From Adiantum capillus-veneris (Eukaryota > Streptophyta > Polypodiopsida > Polypodiales > Pteridaceae), in assembly GCA_014529385.2 (NCBI GenBank), contig CM043944.1, positions 170,935,240-170,999,239 on the forward strand: a stretch of DNA of 64,000 nucleotides, in the 5' to 3' direction. The notes below the pieces were generated by a model. It saw nothing but the letters and a program-made list of their open reading frames with translations, was not told the origin of the DNA and made no database searches. The translations under genes were made by a program, and so were the position numbers. Positions 1-10,142 of the stretch are shown piece after piece. Within the stretch, counting starts at the first letter, position 1, and the number at the start of each line of letters is the position of its first letter.

Positions 1-1100
1 GTGGTAATACCCATGAGCACTTCCTTCTGTAATTTCATCGTCTCTCTACACTCATCATACCAACTATTCTGGGGCATGGTCCCAAGTCATCTCCGTGTAG
101 GTTGGCTTTGGGGGTATGCCTCTGATGTTGCATCATGGAGCATCTATGTCAATATTTGAGTGAGTTCATCTAGTGGCCGTCCCAACTCCTGAGTGCATAG
201 CTGCTTGTATATCCCATCCATGTACACAGAATCCGTCTCTCATGAAGATATATCGAGTGTGCAAGGGAACCTCTCCTAATGAGCTGTTTTGAATTGAATC
301 GTATGAGTGAAAGACAAGATAGCATGATCCATTGTAACTCCAACTAGCCTAGTACCCACCATGAAATCCTGAAAGAATGGAATGAGACATGGTTGAGCCA
401 TAATATAATCCACTATACTAGCATCATGCCGATATGGAAATCATGTAAAACCTCCAGCTATCGAAAATCTTTGTAGGCCATTCAAAATGGACAATCTATG
501 TGCAATTCCCATATCTATCAAGTATCTGCCATACTCAATGTACTCCTCATCTTATGATAGTCTAGATAGACCCATCTCTATAATTTCTAACTCTCTATGC
601 ATCTCCTCGAAAGTATCATAAAATATTGTGTGGTGATGGACAATCCTAGCATTGAAATCCCCTTGTACGACAATGTCACTATCCTTGGAAGACTCCCATA
701 TGTCATTATAGCAAAGGGGGATCGTCCTCTAGGTGATACATATACTAACATATTAGGAGAAAACTAACAAATAGCAACGTAGAGGTATATGCATGTCTCT
801 GCCTTTAACCTCGCCCACATGTACCTAGCCTACTCATCCTTACACGCTATATATATCAATGATTGCAACTCCTCCTTGAATAAAACTGTCACTTCCCTTG
901 AGCCCTATCCTCGATGCTCCGATTTGGTCTCCTATCTACAGGCTATCTCCCATCTATATCCCCGCTCACCTGTGGCATGGCTTAATGCGTCTCAAAAAAG
1001 AAAATGATCTCTCTCCCAGTGAAACTATCCTCAGAGGCACCTACATCAAGACGGAGTGACCCATTACAATTCCAGGCTATCATCTTTTGTGAGGTCCCAT
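1..1100 (-). pseudogene. LINE endonuclease domain, decayed, cut by left window edge
   Basis: On the minus strand an apurinic-type endonuclease of a non-LTR retrotransposon can be followed despite frameshifts and stops. It opens near 1083 with a start-like stretch reading M-I-A-W-N-C-N-G. An E-T-H motif follows near 985 (the catalytic Glu region). A G-D-F-N-A-R motif lies near 665-680, then a conserved L-N-G near 480-500, a D-Y-I motif near 410, and a D-H pair near 330 where the family has its catalytic Asp-His. Beyond it the frame reads W-Y-D-E-C-R, as in the linker between endonuclease and RT. The enzyme would nick target DNA to prime reverse transcription. The RT should lie left of the window. 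Motifs are read directly; the family call is from general knowledge of LINE endonucleases. Confidence 0.65.
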
Positions 1101-1179
1101 AGATCTCGCACCGTCATGCGGAGCATCACTCCAATATCACCACCCTTCCACCCTTGTAAAAAGTAATCTTCCCTTTCTC

Positions 1180-1990
1180 CCTTGCTCCTCTAACTTTTGG
1201 CATTACCTCTTGCATATGAGCAATCTACGAGAGGATGAGATCATCTCCAAGAAAGATGCCCATCTTTTTTAGAGCCGGTCTCTTCTTCAAGAAGTCTTCC
1301 TTCGCTTCCATGGAAGGCAAACGGAGGATGAGTGCCCTTTGCTTCGAAGTTTCCCCATTGTTCCCACTTTTCTTATTGCCCACTCTCTAAGCACTCATAT
1401 GCACCTTCTTGTTAACCCCCACCAGAGTCGTGAGTTCTTTCATCTCTTCATCCACATTATCTTGGTCTCTTAAGGTCACATATCCTTAGTGTAAGACCCG
1501 CACACGTCTCCTTTGCTCCTCTTACGGTGTCAGGTTAATGATGGAAGGGTAGGGGTAACGGTTGTTTCCTTGCCCTTTCCTTTTTTAACGATCTCGATGC
1601 ATTTCTCGACCTCTTCTGCTTTTTGTTGGGCCTTTGTGATGACATCTATCCATGAGGTCATTTATTTTTGTTGTTCCTCGACTTCTTTGATGGCATGCAC
1701 TCGTTTTTTGATCGTGTTAGCTCTTCAATTACTAAGGGTTGATTGAAGCTCTCCCTCTTTGAGGATGTTTTGCTATCGCACCTCTGCAAGCTCTTTTTTT
1801 AGTAGTGCGATTTCTTCATCTTGGGCCTTCACCCAATCCTCAAGTGTATGTACGATATCGTGCCTTCCTAAGCCGACACTCGTCGAGTGCCTTATTAGTA
1901 CCTAAGAAGTGATGGTTAATCTTGTTGATAGACTCCTTCATTTCTTCTTTGAATTTTTGAATGACATCCTCCACAAGTGTTCATCAAAGG
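1180..1990 (-). pseudogene. LINE ORF1-like (nucleic-acid binding/coiled-coil) remnant
   Basis: Immediately upstream (in LINE sense) of the endonuclease, the minus strand has broken frames rich in Lys, Glu and Arg. One block near 1200-1320 reads K-R-P-A-L-K-K-M-G-I-F-L-G-D-D-L, which resembles the conserved block in plant LINE ORF1 proteins (a lead-in of K/L residues, then I-F-x-x-D-D-L). A heptad-like E/K/L-rich stretch at about 1900-1985 could be a coiled coil. Stops and shifts are frequent, so this is a dead copy. The order, ORF1 then endonuclease then edge, supports a single LINE. The assignment of ORF1 is inference from position and composition. Confidence 0.4.
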
Positions 1991-2530
1991 AAAGGGAAAG
2001 AGATAGAATGAAGTGACTAAGAGTGAACTATTTTTTTTTCCTCTACACATGAAGTTTTCTCTCTAGACATGCAAGTTTTCTTTCTCTACGTTTTTCATCT
2101 CTCTCTACGCTCTAATTTTCTCTCTACGCTTGAAAATTCTCAGCTCTCTACGCTTAAAAACTCAACATTCTCTCGCTACGCAACGAAGGAGAAGCATGAG
2201 GGAGTGGGATTGCAATGAAAGCGCGAGGGAGGGAGAGAGGGGGGACGCTAGGGTGGAAGGAGGGGGGAGCACGAGGCAACGGGGGGATGCAGAGGGGGAG
2301 AGCACGAGGCAATAGAGCAACGAGAGTAGGGCAGAGGTAGCGGGTGCAAAGCGGAGGAGCGCGAGACAACGGAGAGGGTGCAGAAGGGGAGAGCGCGAGG
2401 CAACAAAGCAACAGGGCAAAAGCAATGGGGGGAGAGAGAGAGTGAGAGAGAGAGTACACCCCCCCTACCCGTGCGCTCTACAACCTTGTGGCAAGGCTGC
2501 CTCTGTGTCTTCACCCTCTAGCAATGCCTC
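1991..2530. repeat. CT-rich short repeats followed by GA/GC-rich minisatellite
   Basis: At 2050-2185 a short motif close to TTCTCTCTACGCTT recurs at least five times with small changes. From 2215 to 2440 the plus strand is almost pure purine with a recurring unit like GAGCRCGAGGCAAC (near 2268, 2302, 2370 and 2392). The open frames across this stretch on both strands are a by-product of low complexity and do not look like genes. Confidence 0.6.
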
Positions 2531-2814
2531 CCCTCCTCCGAGTTCACCTCATACCCCCAAGATACATAAAGCTTCCTGCATACCGGAAGAGAGAGAGAGA
2601 GACTCGAAGGTGACAACTGCCCTCTCTAAAAATACTAAAGGAAAGAGATGGGAAAAGGAAGGAGAGAGAGATGCCTCTTCTTCCCCCAGTTCACTACATG
2701 ATCCGACCATCTATACTATATATTAAGGAGATTGATTTTCCATTGCCACCTGACGCAATTTGCTTTATCCGGCTACAATGAGGACAGTGCGCACGCAGGA
2801 GAGGAGAGGAGAGG
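2531..2814. other. Unassigned GA-rich spacer
   Basis: Between the minisatellite and the tandem duplication the sequence has short GA tracts (near 2590 and 2660) and no recognisable coding motif. Confidence 0.4.
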
Positions 2815-3020
2815 GGAGAGAGGAGAGAGGCAACCGAAGGCCGTCAACCACACTAGTTGAGATTAAACACCCCCCCCCCCCCCCCAAAATTTGGGCCGCA
2901 GGAGGGAGGGAGAGAGAGAGAGAGAGAGAGAGGCAACCGAAGGCCGCCGACCACACTAGTTGAGATTAAAGCAGCGCCCCCCCCCCCCCCCCCCCCCCAA
3001 ACCCCCAAAATTTGGACCCT
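2815..3020. repeat. Tandem duplication of about 106 bp with poly-C runs
   Basis: The block beginning GAGAGGCAACCGAAGGCCG and ending near GTTGAGATTAAA occurs at about 2824-2867 and again at 2930-2970. Each copy is followed by a C homopolymer (16 C at 2870-2885; 22 C at 2977-2998) and by AAAATTTGG. A (GA)n tract at 2910-2932 leads the second copy. Confidence 0.8.
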
Positions 3021-3402
3021 AGATCCCCTCTGAGCCAGAGCCGTGCCATGTAGTGACGAGCCCCGCCCCCCCTCCCCCTCTTCAAAACTATGTCATGTAA
3101 CCAAGGTCTAAACGTAGCTAACATAGCTCTCAAAGCTTATGTAACTTTATTTTCTCATGCTACTTGATTGGAGAGTAGAAGTAACCATGTGGGTTACCTC
3201 GATAAGCTCAATAACCTAACGCTCAATGTCTACCAACAGTTTCTTGGTAGACTCCATCTACACATCAGGGATTGGAGGAGCAGCAACAGTCCGCATCCCG
3301 AGTGGGAAAAAGGCGAATAGACAGGGAAAGACGAGCAACATGTATATGAAGGAATGGAAAGGGGAGAGGGAGAGTAAAATTGAGTTTTGCCAGTAACAAT
3401 CC
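3021..3402. other. Unassigned, 3' flank of the WW/zinc-ribbon gene
   Basis: No coding motif or mobile-element end is visible. On the minus strand this is downstream of the stop codon at 3565, so it may include the 3' UTR and polyadenylation region of that gene. Confidence 0.3.
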
Positions 3403-3415
3403 CGCGAGAGAGAGA

Positions 3416-3450
<35 letters not shown>
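3403..3450. repeat. (GA)n microsatellite
   Basis: Two GA runs separated by a short GCGCGC interruption, lying about 110 bp past the stop codon of the minus-strand gene at 3565-4456. Confidence 0.95.
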
Positions 3451-3456
<6 letters not shown>

Positions 3457-3564
3457 TATACACCATGATTGCCCAGCATTACAGAAAACGCACACCTCGT
3501 TCCCTTGCCAGTCATGCACTCACACGAGGGAGGAAGGTTGGCAACGACCTAAGAAGTTCCAACG

Positions 3565-4456
3565 TCATGCCTGCTTTGCCTTCTTCGTGACTGGTTGTGA
3601 GAAATCCAGCACCGCGGAGCTTCCGCAGTTGGGACAATGAGGATCGGTTGCCGAAAGCATGACAAACATCAAACATTTTGCACATCCCACCGTTGTCATG
3701 TCCGAAGCAACGTCTGTTCCATGTGATTCTTGTCTGGCTGAGCTCCCATGCTGCCACTTGGGTAGAGGTGGTGGAGAGTTGAAGTTCACTCCAAAAATAC
3801 TGACATTGGCGGCAGTTTTTTCGCACGTCCAATCCACATCATCAGCCTCTTCCCGCCTGCGGACCCGTTTCGATGGTGTAATTGCCGCAGTGGCCTGCTT
3901 CAGGTTGGTTTCCATGCTCATCGATGGCAAATGTCCGCCAGGGACATCACTGTAAGAGGATGCAAGAAATGTGTTGGGGGCATTGCATGGCCGCTTGTTG
4001 CCAGAGCTGCTGCCATTATTCTGAAGGTAATATACTCTCCCAGTCTGCATGCATGCCATGAAGCTTGTAAGTGTGATGAAATGATTTGGACAATGGTAGG
4101 AGAAGTGAAAGAAGCAACAACAAATTTTGCTCTATAATTACCTGGAGATCAAGACACTTCTGCCAGCCAGGAGGGAGCGGCACAACCTCAAAGTCGAGCG
4201 CATCGACAGACGGCAGCGGACGAGACGGGGAGCAGTCCACATTTATGTCCAGGCACTGGACGTTGCATGCGGCAGAGCCCAGCAAATCCAGAGTCCGAAG
4301 ATCCTCGACGTTCGCCGTCGATGTGTTGTTCTGTGTACAATTCCGGCCCACAGAGCTGAGCATGAGCTCCAACATCAGCTTGCTGTCCTCCACTTCCTCC
4401 CATCCCCCTTTCTTGGTCACTGAGGAGGCCCAGCTCGCTTCTACAAAAGCAGCCAT
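3565..4456 (-). CDS. WW-domain/CxxC zinc-ribbon protein, CURLY FLAG LEAF1 (CFL1)/GIR-like
   Basis: Two exons, 4456-4142 and 4044-3565, separated by a 97-bp GT-AG intron in phase 0, give a 264-aa protein. Residues 27-33 (LMLELML) match the LxLxL form of an EAR repression motif. Residues 94-110 (L-P-P-G-W-x-K-C-L-D-L-Q, then T-G-R-V-Y-Y across the splice) are the first half of a WW domain. The usual second Trp is not seen. A basic cluster KRVRRR at 164-169 may be a nuclear signal. The C-terminus, about 221-253, has G-C-x-x-C-L-M-x-V-M-L then D-P-x-C-P-x-C and V-L-D-F, as in plant CFL1 and GLABRA2-interacting-repressor proteins. Those are co-repressors of HD-ZIP IV factors that control epidermis and cuticle; that role here is inference. 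The start is the first ATG after a CT-rich leader, context AAAATGGCT. The gene looks intact and is the only clear host gene. Confidence 0.75.
4045..4141 (-). other. Intron of the WW/zinc-ribbon gene
   Basis: Donor reads CTCCAG|GTAATT at 4142/4141 and acceptor GCATGCATGCAG|ACTGGG at 4045/4044. It splits the WW domain between D-L-Q and T-G-R-V-Y-Y, joining two open frames without a shift. The intron's sense strand contains in-frame stops, so reading through it would truncate the protein. Confidence 0.75.
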
Positions 4457-4496
4457 TTTCTATAGCCGATGGAAAGAAACAAAAGTTGCTTGCTTA

Positions 4497-4498
<2 letters not shown>

Positions 4499-4558
<60 letters not shown>
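4499..4558. repeat. (TG)n(AG)n compound microsatellite in the gene's 5' region
   Basis: A TG run (4499-4515) continues into an uninterrupted AG run to 4558. In the direction of the gene this is a CT tract followed by a CA tract, 40-100 bp before the ATG. CT-rich tracts in plant 5' UTRs and core promoters are common, so it may lie in the transcript leader (inference). Confidence 0.85.
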
Positions 4559-4560
<2 letters not shown>

Positions 4561-4910
4561 CAGAGCAGCCTGCGCAGGTGTTACTGCATTTGTCAAAACA
4601 CTAGTACTGGTCAGTACAACTATAAACGACTCTCTGCTGCTGTCACATACACCTTCCTCATCGCGTCTCTCGTCCCACTATACAGAACCTCTTCCATTAT
4701 GGCGAGAGCACTGTACGTGCGTGTGCGTGTGCGTGTGTGTGTGTGTGTGAGAGAGAGAGAGAAAGGAAAAGGGTGAGAGAGAGAATGGGAACAATGTGAG
4801 AGAATGAGAGAGATGGGTTGATGAAGAAGGTGGGCGAACATGATATGCAGGTTGATAGCGCGGGCCCTCAGAATGACGTAGCTCATGCATTTACGTGAGC
4901 AGATGGGAGC

Positions 4911-4948
<38 letters not shown>

Positions 4949-5639
4949 GAGACTAAGTTGGAGTCAGTATCTATACCGTGGACTCGTGGAGTAGTAGCGA
5001 GAAAAAATAAATAGAATTTCATAGAAATTAGAATCACATGGGCAAAGAGTGAGAGAGACCAGCATTGAAGAGAGTACTGCCATACTGGTGGCTGCTGGCA
5101 GAGGCCATTCATTCGCGCAGTAAAGGCTTGCTTGCTTGAATGAAGGCAGAGGCAGCTACTAGAGAGAGAGGACGTCTGAGAGGAGAGGAGGAGAAGAAGA
5201 GAGAGAGAGAGAGAGAAACATAGGTTGTCTATCTATACCAACAACAATAAGAAATAGATTGGCACTCCTGCTATCATTGTTCACTTCCTTAACTCCTAAC
5301 ACTCCTCATTTACACCGCCCCTGATTCTTACCTTTTCACCTTAGCATATGCCTGCATTTATACCACCTACAGATATTCCCTCTTTGGATATCCAAGGTGT
5401 GGGTTCACTATGCACATCTTCACGTTTGCTTCCAAAACAAAACTCCCCATGATGGAGTTACCCCTCACAAGGCAAAAGATCATCATAATGGAGCTATCGT
5501 GCCATAAATCCTTTAAAGGATAAGATAAAAGGCTCTTCTTATTTTTTTGGTTGAAAGTATAACTTGAGTTAGAATAGAAGGAAAAAGGAAATACAATTGA
5601 AGGCCCTGAGGATTGGGGAGGGCAGCCCATCAAAAATCA
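4559..5639. other. Probable promoter/upstream region of the WW gene, with microsatellites
   Basis: No protein motif is recognisable. It holds a (GT)n(GA)n tract at 4722-4762, an AG run at 4914-4946 and a GA run near 5197-5216. It separates the start of the minus-strand gene from the 3' end of the LINE. The promoter should be here, but I could not fix a TATA box or transcription start with confidence. Confidence 0.4.
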
Positions 5640-5689
5640 AGAAGTTACAAACCATATATGGCTTCTCTCATCTTCGGGAGTTTAGTTCT

Positions 5690-6358
5690 CTATTGTTGCC
5701 ATCTCATAGAACATTGCACGTCTGAAATGTTGACATCAAGCTCGATAGCATCAACTGCTTGGTTACATAGCCTATCAGCATGGGATCTAAGCTCATGTAT
5801 GAGTTGGAAAATAAAATGACCAGTAGAGTGAAAAGCTACAGTTGTTCGGCTAATCCATATGAACCACAGTATGCTTCCTCGCCAGGTGTTCCACAAAGGG
5901 ATGTCCAGACCCCAACAGTTACACAGTAGGAGATCTTTGAAGTCAAAGGGCTTAGCCCTACAAGCAAAGATACAAGATTGCAGTTTGGAGAACAAGAATC
6001 TATTGCAGCCACAGTTGAAGAATAGATGTGGTAGGTCTTCCACTAATCTCTTGCATCTGAGACAAAACCCATCACTGACCTTGATTTTGAGGACCTTCTC
6101 ACCACACCATACTCCTTGATGAATGATCAACCACATAAGAAAACTCTGTTTTATAGCATGAGGAAATGGCCAAATACATTTAAATATGTATGTCCACTGT
6201 TTTGAGCCCCATTGCAGATGCCATTTAACATTCAACTTCCGTTTCAAATCTTCCTCAACTCCTCCTTTAGGCCTGAACTGTTGAAAAATGACTTTTGCTA
6301 TAATTGGCAAATGAGTCATTTGATTGTTCCTAGCTGGAGGGAGGTTAGCCTTTGCCAT
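5690..6358 (-). pseudogene. zf-RVT (reverse transcriptase zinc-binding) domain of LINE
   Basis: A 222-residue open stretch with the hallmarks of the zf-RVT domain at the C-terminus of plant LINE polyproteins: W-x-x-I-F-K-C-I-W-P-F-P near residue 57, S-F-L-M-W-L-I-I-H near 73, C-L-R-C-K-R near 101, and D-L-P-H-L-F-F-N-C near 109. The domain is thought to bind element RNA or DNA. It ends with a plausible natural stop. Upstream it is separated from the RT by stops and shifts, so the whole polyprotein is not expressed. Confidence 0.8.
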
Positions 6359-6520
6359 AATGGTTTTGAGCTTATGGATACACCACTATGCATCACTCAA
6401 GCTAATGTTAAATCTGTTCTGAGTAGATTCTGTTGTCATGATGCAGTGACCCTGGAAAAGGTCACCCCAGGCCTTAATTCCATCTTTGAATCATCTGTGA
6501 GCTCTTCTGGTCAAGGGGTG

Positions 6521-6808
6521 TTAGCCTGGCCTGAAAGAAAACCAAACCAAGGTGTGTCCTGCAAGAAAGAAAAAACTATTAGTTATCAGCCTGGGGGGTG
6601 GTCTCCATTTTTCCTTTAAAACTTGCAAAGCATTCCAAAAGCTGTACGTTAGTTTTGATCTAGAAGGGACTATCATTCTTTGAGACAGGATCACATCTCT
6701 TAGTGGCAAGTTGTTCCAAGCTTTGTAACATTTCATTTTGAAATCATCTAGTTTTCTTTTCAACAGCACAGCCCAATAGTTTTCAGAGTCAAGACATCTA
6801 AAGATCAC
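6521..6808 (-). pseudogene. LINE polyprotein linker fragment
   Basis: A 95-residue open piece between the RT and zf-RVT parts, in the same orientation. It has W-A-V-L-L-K-R-K-L and W-N-N-L-P-L-R-D-V-I-L-S, as in the RT/zf-RVT connector of plant LINEs. No catalytic residue is expected here. The gaps on both sides contain stops. Confidence 0.5.
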
Positions 6809-6986
6809 TTGCCTTCCATCCTTGTGGCCATCATGTTAATGTTCATAAGTTCCAAGTCTCCTTTTCTTTTGGTAAACAACAGGTTTTCCATGATACCTTG
6901 AGAATCTTTGGATGATCTGGAGCACCTCCCCAAAGAAAAGTTCTAAAGAGAGTTGTAACTTGCTTTAATTGATATTGAGCAGGCTG

Positions 6987-7373
6987 TCAACAGGTCAAGA
7001 AGTAAATTATTGTGGGCATAATATAGTGGTTGAGAACAAAGGTCTTGCTAGAGAGAGATGACTCATAGGTTTGCCATCTTAAGATCTTTTGTTTCACCTT
7101 GTTCAGGACCCATTCCCACCTTTGCTTGAAAGTAACACCAAAGCCCATTGGAATTCCAAGAAGTCTAAAGATTTTCCCCCTTTGAATTTGAGAGCATCCT
7201 GCATCATGAATAACTTGTGGGGTGATACCATTTGAAGATCTAAAACCTGTTTTAGAATGGTTTATGATAGAACCACTTGCCAGCCAGAAAGTATTCAGAC
7301 AGTCCCATAATTCTTTTACTACGTGTTCATTGTTTCCTAGAAGAGCATTGGTATCATCTGCAAACTGCTGCAT
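6987..7373 (-). pseudogene. LINE reverse transcriptase, palm/thumb fragment
   Basis: The frame starts at the catalytic box, reading Q-F-A-D-D-T, a common variant of Y-A-D-D. It continues with a helix ending in W-L-A-S-G-S-I-I-N-H-S-K-T (the S-G-x-x-x-N-x-x-K-S/T block) and then L-L-G-I-P-M-G (the K-Y-L-G-I-P block). Together these three blocks identify a LINE RT. Everything before the catalytic box is missing: the sequence switches to an LTR end at 7375. The first few residues of the open frame therefore come from the junction. Confidence 0.8.
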
Positions 7374-7374
7374 G

Positions 7375-8500
7375 TGTACCATTTAATGGCCTAGTAACTT
7401 GAGTGTAGCAGAAAACTACATAAACATAGTGAGCATTTCATTAGAATATATTCCTAATGAACATAACAAGAGTGCTTGGGTGGAGAGAGCAACAAAAAGC
7501 ATAACACCTAGTTAGATAGGCACGAACAATACTTCAAAAGAGAGAGAAATTAAGCTATTGACAACAGTTGAGGACCGGCTTTACATGGAGCCGATCCCCC
7601 CTCCAAAGGCTTTGTATTATAGGTTTCACCCATCAAGGGAGACATTTTACAATACAATTCTTTGTGTTCCTTCAATAACTAGCTAGTGCAATGAAGATGG
7701 AAGCTTCAAGCACTAAGCAAATACTTATAAAACACAACATCAATTCCCTCACGGTCTCAGACCCAAGACCTCACACACCTTCGAAGATGGTGAGAGCTAG
7801 CGGGGTATGAGAGTAGATTGAGAGGAAGAAGGAGTAGTCTTACGAGAAAGAAGTATATCTCCTTACATAATCACTCATAAAATCTTAGCATAGCTTAGTA
7901 ATTAGCATGGTAGAGGAGATGAGCATACATTGAAGCTTGGCTCTTGGTTGGATTTGCATCACAAAGCCAAGAGTTGTTGGTGAAGGCCTCCCTTCTCACA
8001 AGCTTGGAGTAGATAATGAGCTTTCCATTAAAGCTTGAGAAGGAGAGAGAGAGAGAGAGTCTACTTGCTTCACACACGAGCTTGTGTGAGTGTGTAAGTG
8101 ATAATGCCTTCACAAATCAGCCCCTCTCTCATCTTGGTCGACCCCTCCTGCTAATTCCTCCTGGTGGCTTCCCATTGGACCTTTCCAAGCTTAGCCAATA
8201 GGAATTAAGAGGCATATGTGGTAGCCTTGTGACATGTGTCCCCCTTTCCCCTTTTGTGAGAGCTTTAGGTAATTAAATAATGCAACTAAACTCTCATTGG
8301 ACCCCTTTGTCTTCTGGCCAATAGGAATCAAGCAAGCCATGCATTGGACCCCTTGGGAGACTATCCAATAGTCTTCTAGAGAGCTTAATTCTTACTGGTT
8401 CTTTTATTAAGTGTTTTTTAAATGAATTAAACTAAAAGTACTCTAGCCTAATTCTCATTGGTCCACCTCTATGGCCATCCAATAGGATTTGAGTGCACCT
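7375..8500 (-). repeat. Partial LTR of the Gypsy-1 family
   Basis: Read on the minus strand this matches the last ~1.1 kb of the Gypsy-1 LTR (about 45094-46222) closely, including the terminal GGCCATTAAATGKTACA, the GACCGGCTTTAC segment and the array of CCAAT boxes. The first ~440 bp of the LTR are missing: at 8500 the sequence changes to the end of the Copia-1 LTR. The LTR sits directly against the LINE RT at 7374, so it inserted into the LINE. No internal Gypsy sequence remains beside it. Confidence 0.85.
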
Positions 8501-8694
8501 TGTGAAGGAGTACGAGCGGAAGTGCGACGCGAGAGAGAGTGCGAGAAGATTAGCACGACGATATGGTGAACTCGCTCTATCTTAATGTGTAGAGCATAGT
8601 GAGTTCTTATTGGGTTTGAACAAAATAATATGTGTACATACTTGGCGGCCTGCCCACTTACCTGGGCGACCACATTGGGCTTTATACCCCAACA
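8501..8694 (-). repeat. Copia-1 3' LTR (194 bp)
   Basis: On the minus strand it starts TGTTGGGGTATAAAGCCC and ends CTCCTTCACA, giving the TG...CA ends of an LTR. It directly follows the polypurine tract and directly abuts the Gypsy-family LTR at 8500. The start is right after the tract; the end is set by the switch to the other LTR. Confidence 0.8.
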
Positions 8695-8705
8695 ACCTCC
8701 CACTT
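8695..8705 (-). other. Copia-1 polypurine tract
   Basis: AAGTGGGAGGT on the minus strand, directly before the LTR start. This is the usual plus-strand DNA primer of Copia elements. Confidence 0.8.
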
Positions 8706-8783
8706 AAAGTCCAATGTGGTACTTTAAGTGTGAGAGAAGCTACTATACAAGCTAATATACAAGAGATGTAGAGAAGTGATGTA

Positions 8784-9422
8784 CTACCCTACACCTAACT
8801 GCTTGCAAAAATGCGCAAAGCTCTCTGAGGGAAGTCCTTTTGTAAGTAGATCAGCAGGATTTTCTGTGGTGTGAACTTTGACAAGCTGAATTTGCTTATC
8901 CTCGAGCATTTCCCTGATGAAATGATACTTCACATCCACATGCTTTGTCTTTGAGTGATAAACTGGATTGCGAGCCAATTGTATAGCACTCTGACTATCA
9001 CAATATAACACAGGCATCTCTTCTTTGATTCCCAAATCTGTTACTAGTCGATTAAGCCAGATTGATTCTTTGCATGCCTCTGATGCTGCAACATATTCAT
9101 CCGATGTATTAGACTCAGTAACACAATCTTGTAATCTAGAACGCCATGATACTGCTCCATTAGCCAATGTAAAGACATACCCTGACGTAGACCTTCGGTT
9201 GTCTAAGTCACCTGCATAATCTAAGTCTGTAAAACCCTTTACACTTAGTTCCTTACTCCCATAGCATATACGCATACTCTTTGTAGCTTTCAGGTATCTC
9301 GATATTCCTTTCACTGCCTCCCAATGTTTCTTGCTTGGGTTTGACATGTATCGACTTACTACTCCCACTGCAAATGCAATGTCTGGGCGAGTAGCAATCA
9401 TTGCATACATCAAACTATCCAC
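8784..9422 (-). pseudogene. Copia-1 RNase H domain
   Basis: A 212-residue frame with the Copia RNase H landmarks: S-L-M-Y-A-M-I-A-T-R-P-D at the start, G-F-T-D-L-D-Y-A-G-D near residue 64, S-W-R-S-R-L-Q near 92, D-E-Y-V-A-A-S-E-A near 107, Y-C-D-S-Q-S-A-I near 139, and K-T-K-H-V-D-V-K-Y-H near 158, ending A-D-L-L-T-K. These hold the D-E-D-D type catalytic acids. It degrades RNA in RNA:DNA hybrids. It is cut from the RT by a stop just upstream (near 9465). Confidence 0.85.
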
Positions 9423-9464
9423 TACATACGCATATGGAATCTTATCGATTTCAGCCTGTTCTTC

Positions 9465-10073
9465 CTAAGACACATGACAATCCTGTTTGCTAAGTTTCAC
9501 ATATGGTGGCAATGGAACACTCAATGCCTTTCCCTTCTCCATATTGAAATGTTGCAAAACCTTGTCAATATACTCTGTTTGAGATAACGAAATCAACTTC
9601 TTTGATCTGTCTCTCTCAATGCGCATACCAAGTATATGACTTGCCTCATCCATGTCTTTCATGTCAAACGATTTTGCCATCTTTGACTTCAATGCTGAAA
9701 TTTCTTCCAAGTGCTTGCCAGCAATCAACATGTCAACCACATACAAAATAAGGATCAGCCAACTGCCATCCTTAGCCTTCTTTGTGTATAGACAATGATC
9801 GAACTCACTACGTTTGTAGCCTTGAGAAAGCATAAACTTGTGGAACTTATGGTACCATGCCCTCGGTGATTGTTTTAAGCCATAAAGACTCTTTAACAAC
9901 TGGCATACCAGATCTTCCTTGCCTTTCTCAACAAACCCTTCTGGCTGCTGCATGTAAATTTCCACATCTAAATCACCATGCAAGAACGCTGTCTTGACAT
10001 GCATTTGGTGCAACACCAAATCTAATATGGCAACCAATGCAAGAAAGCATCTCAATGTAGTCATCTTGACCAC
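9465..10073 (-). pseudogene. Copia-1 reverse transcriptase, active site altered
   Basis: A 202-residue frame covering most of the Copia RT: M-H-V-K-T-A-F-L-H-G-D-L near residue 24, L-Y-G-L-K-Q-S-P-R-A-W-Y near 64, and the catalytic box near 111. That box reads L-Y-V-V-D-M-L where active Copia RTs have Y-V-D-D-M, so one of the two metal-binding aspartates is Val. Downstream, the I-L-G-M-R-I block is normal. Upstream the fingers (…K-W-V-Y-R-Y-K) lie in another frame near 10143-10200. The product would be inactive even without the stops. Confidence 0.85.
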
Positions 10074-10142
10074 TGGAGAGAAGACTTCATCAAAGTCAAT
10101 GCCTTGTTCTTGCTTAAAGCCCTTGGCAACAAGCCTTGCTTT

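Larger units (their letters stand above)
5640..7374 (-). mobile_element. LINE fragment: RT C-terminal half plus zf-RVT
   Basis: This is the 3' half of a non-LTR retrotransposon, running right to left. It begins (in LINE sense) at the RT catalytic motif F-A-D-D near 7360 and continues through the thumb region and a C-terminal Cys/His zf-RVT domain. Frames are interrupted between 6987 and 6808 and between 6521 and 6358. The upstream RT fingers and endonuclease are missing because an LTR abuts at 7375. The 3' end is not sharply defined; no clear poly-A tail is seen near 5600. Confidence 0.8.

Noticed and set aside
2154-2514. Several 80-100 residue frames on the minus strand
   Set aside because: They overlap one another in a purine/pyrimidine-biased minisatellite and are Leu/Ser/Pro-rich by composition.
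7375-8500. 3' LTR partner of the Gypsy-3 5' LTR (30609-31460)
   Set aside because: This LTR is much closer to the Gypsy-1 LTRs than to the Gypsy-3 LTR, so the two are not a pair.
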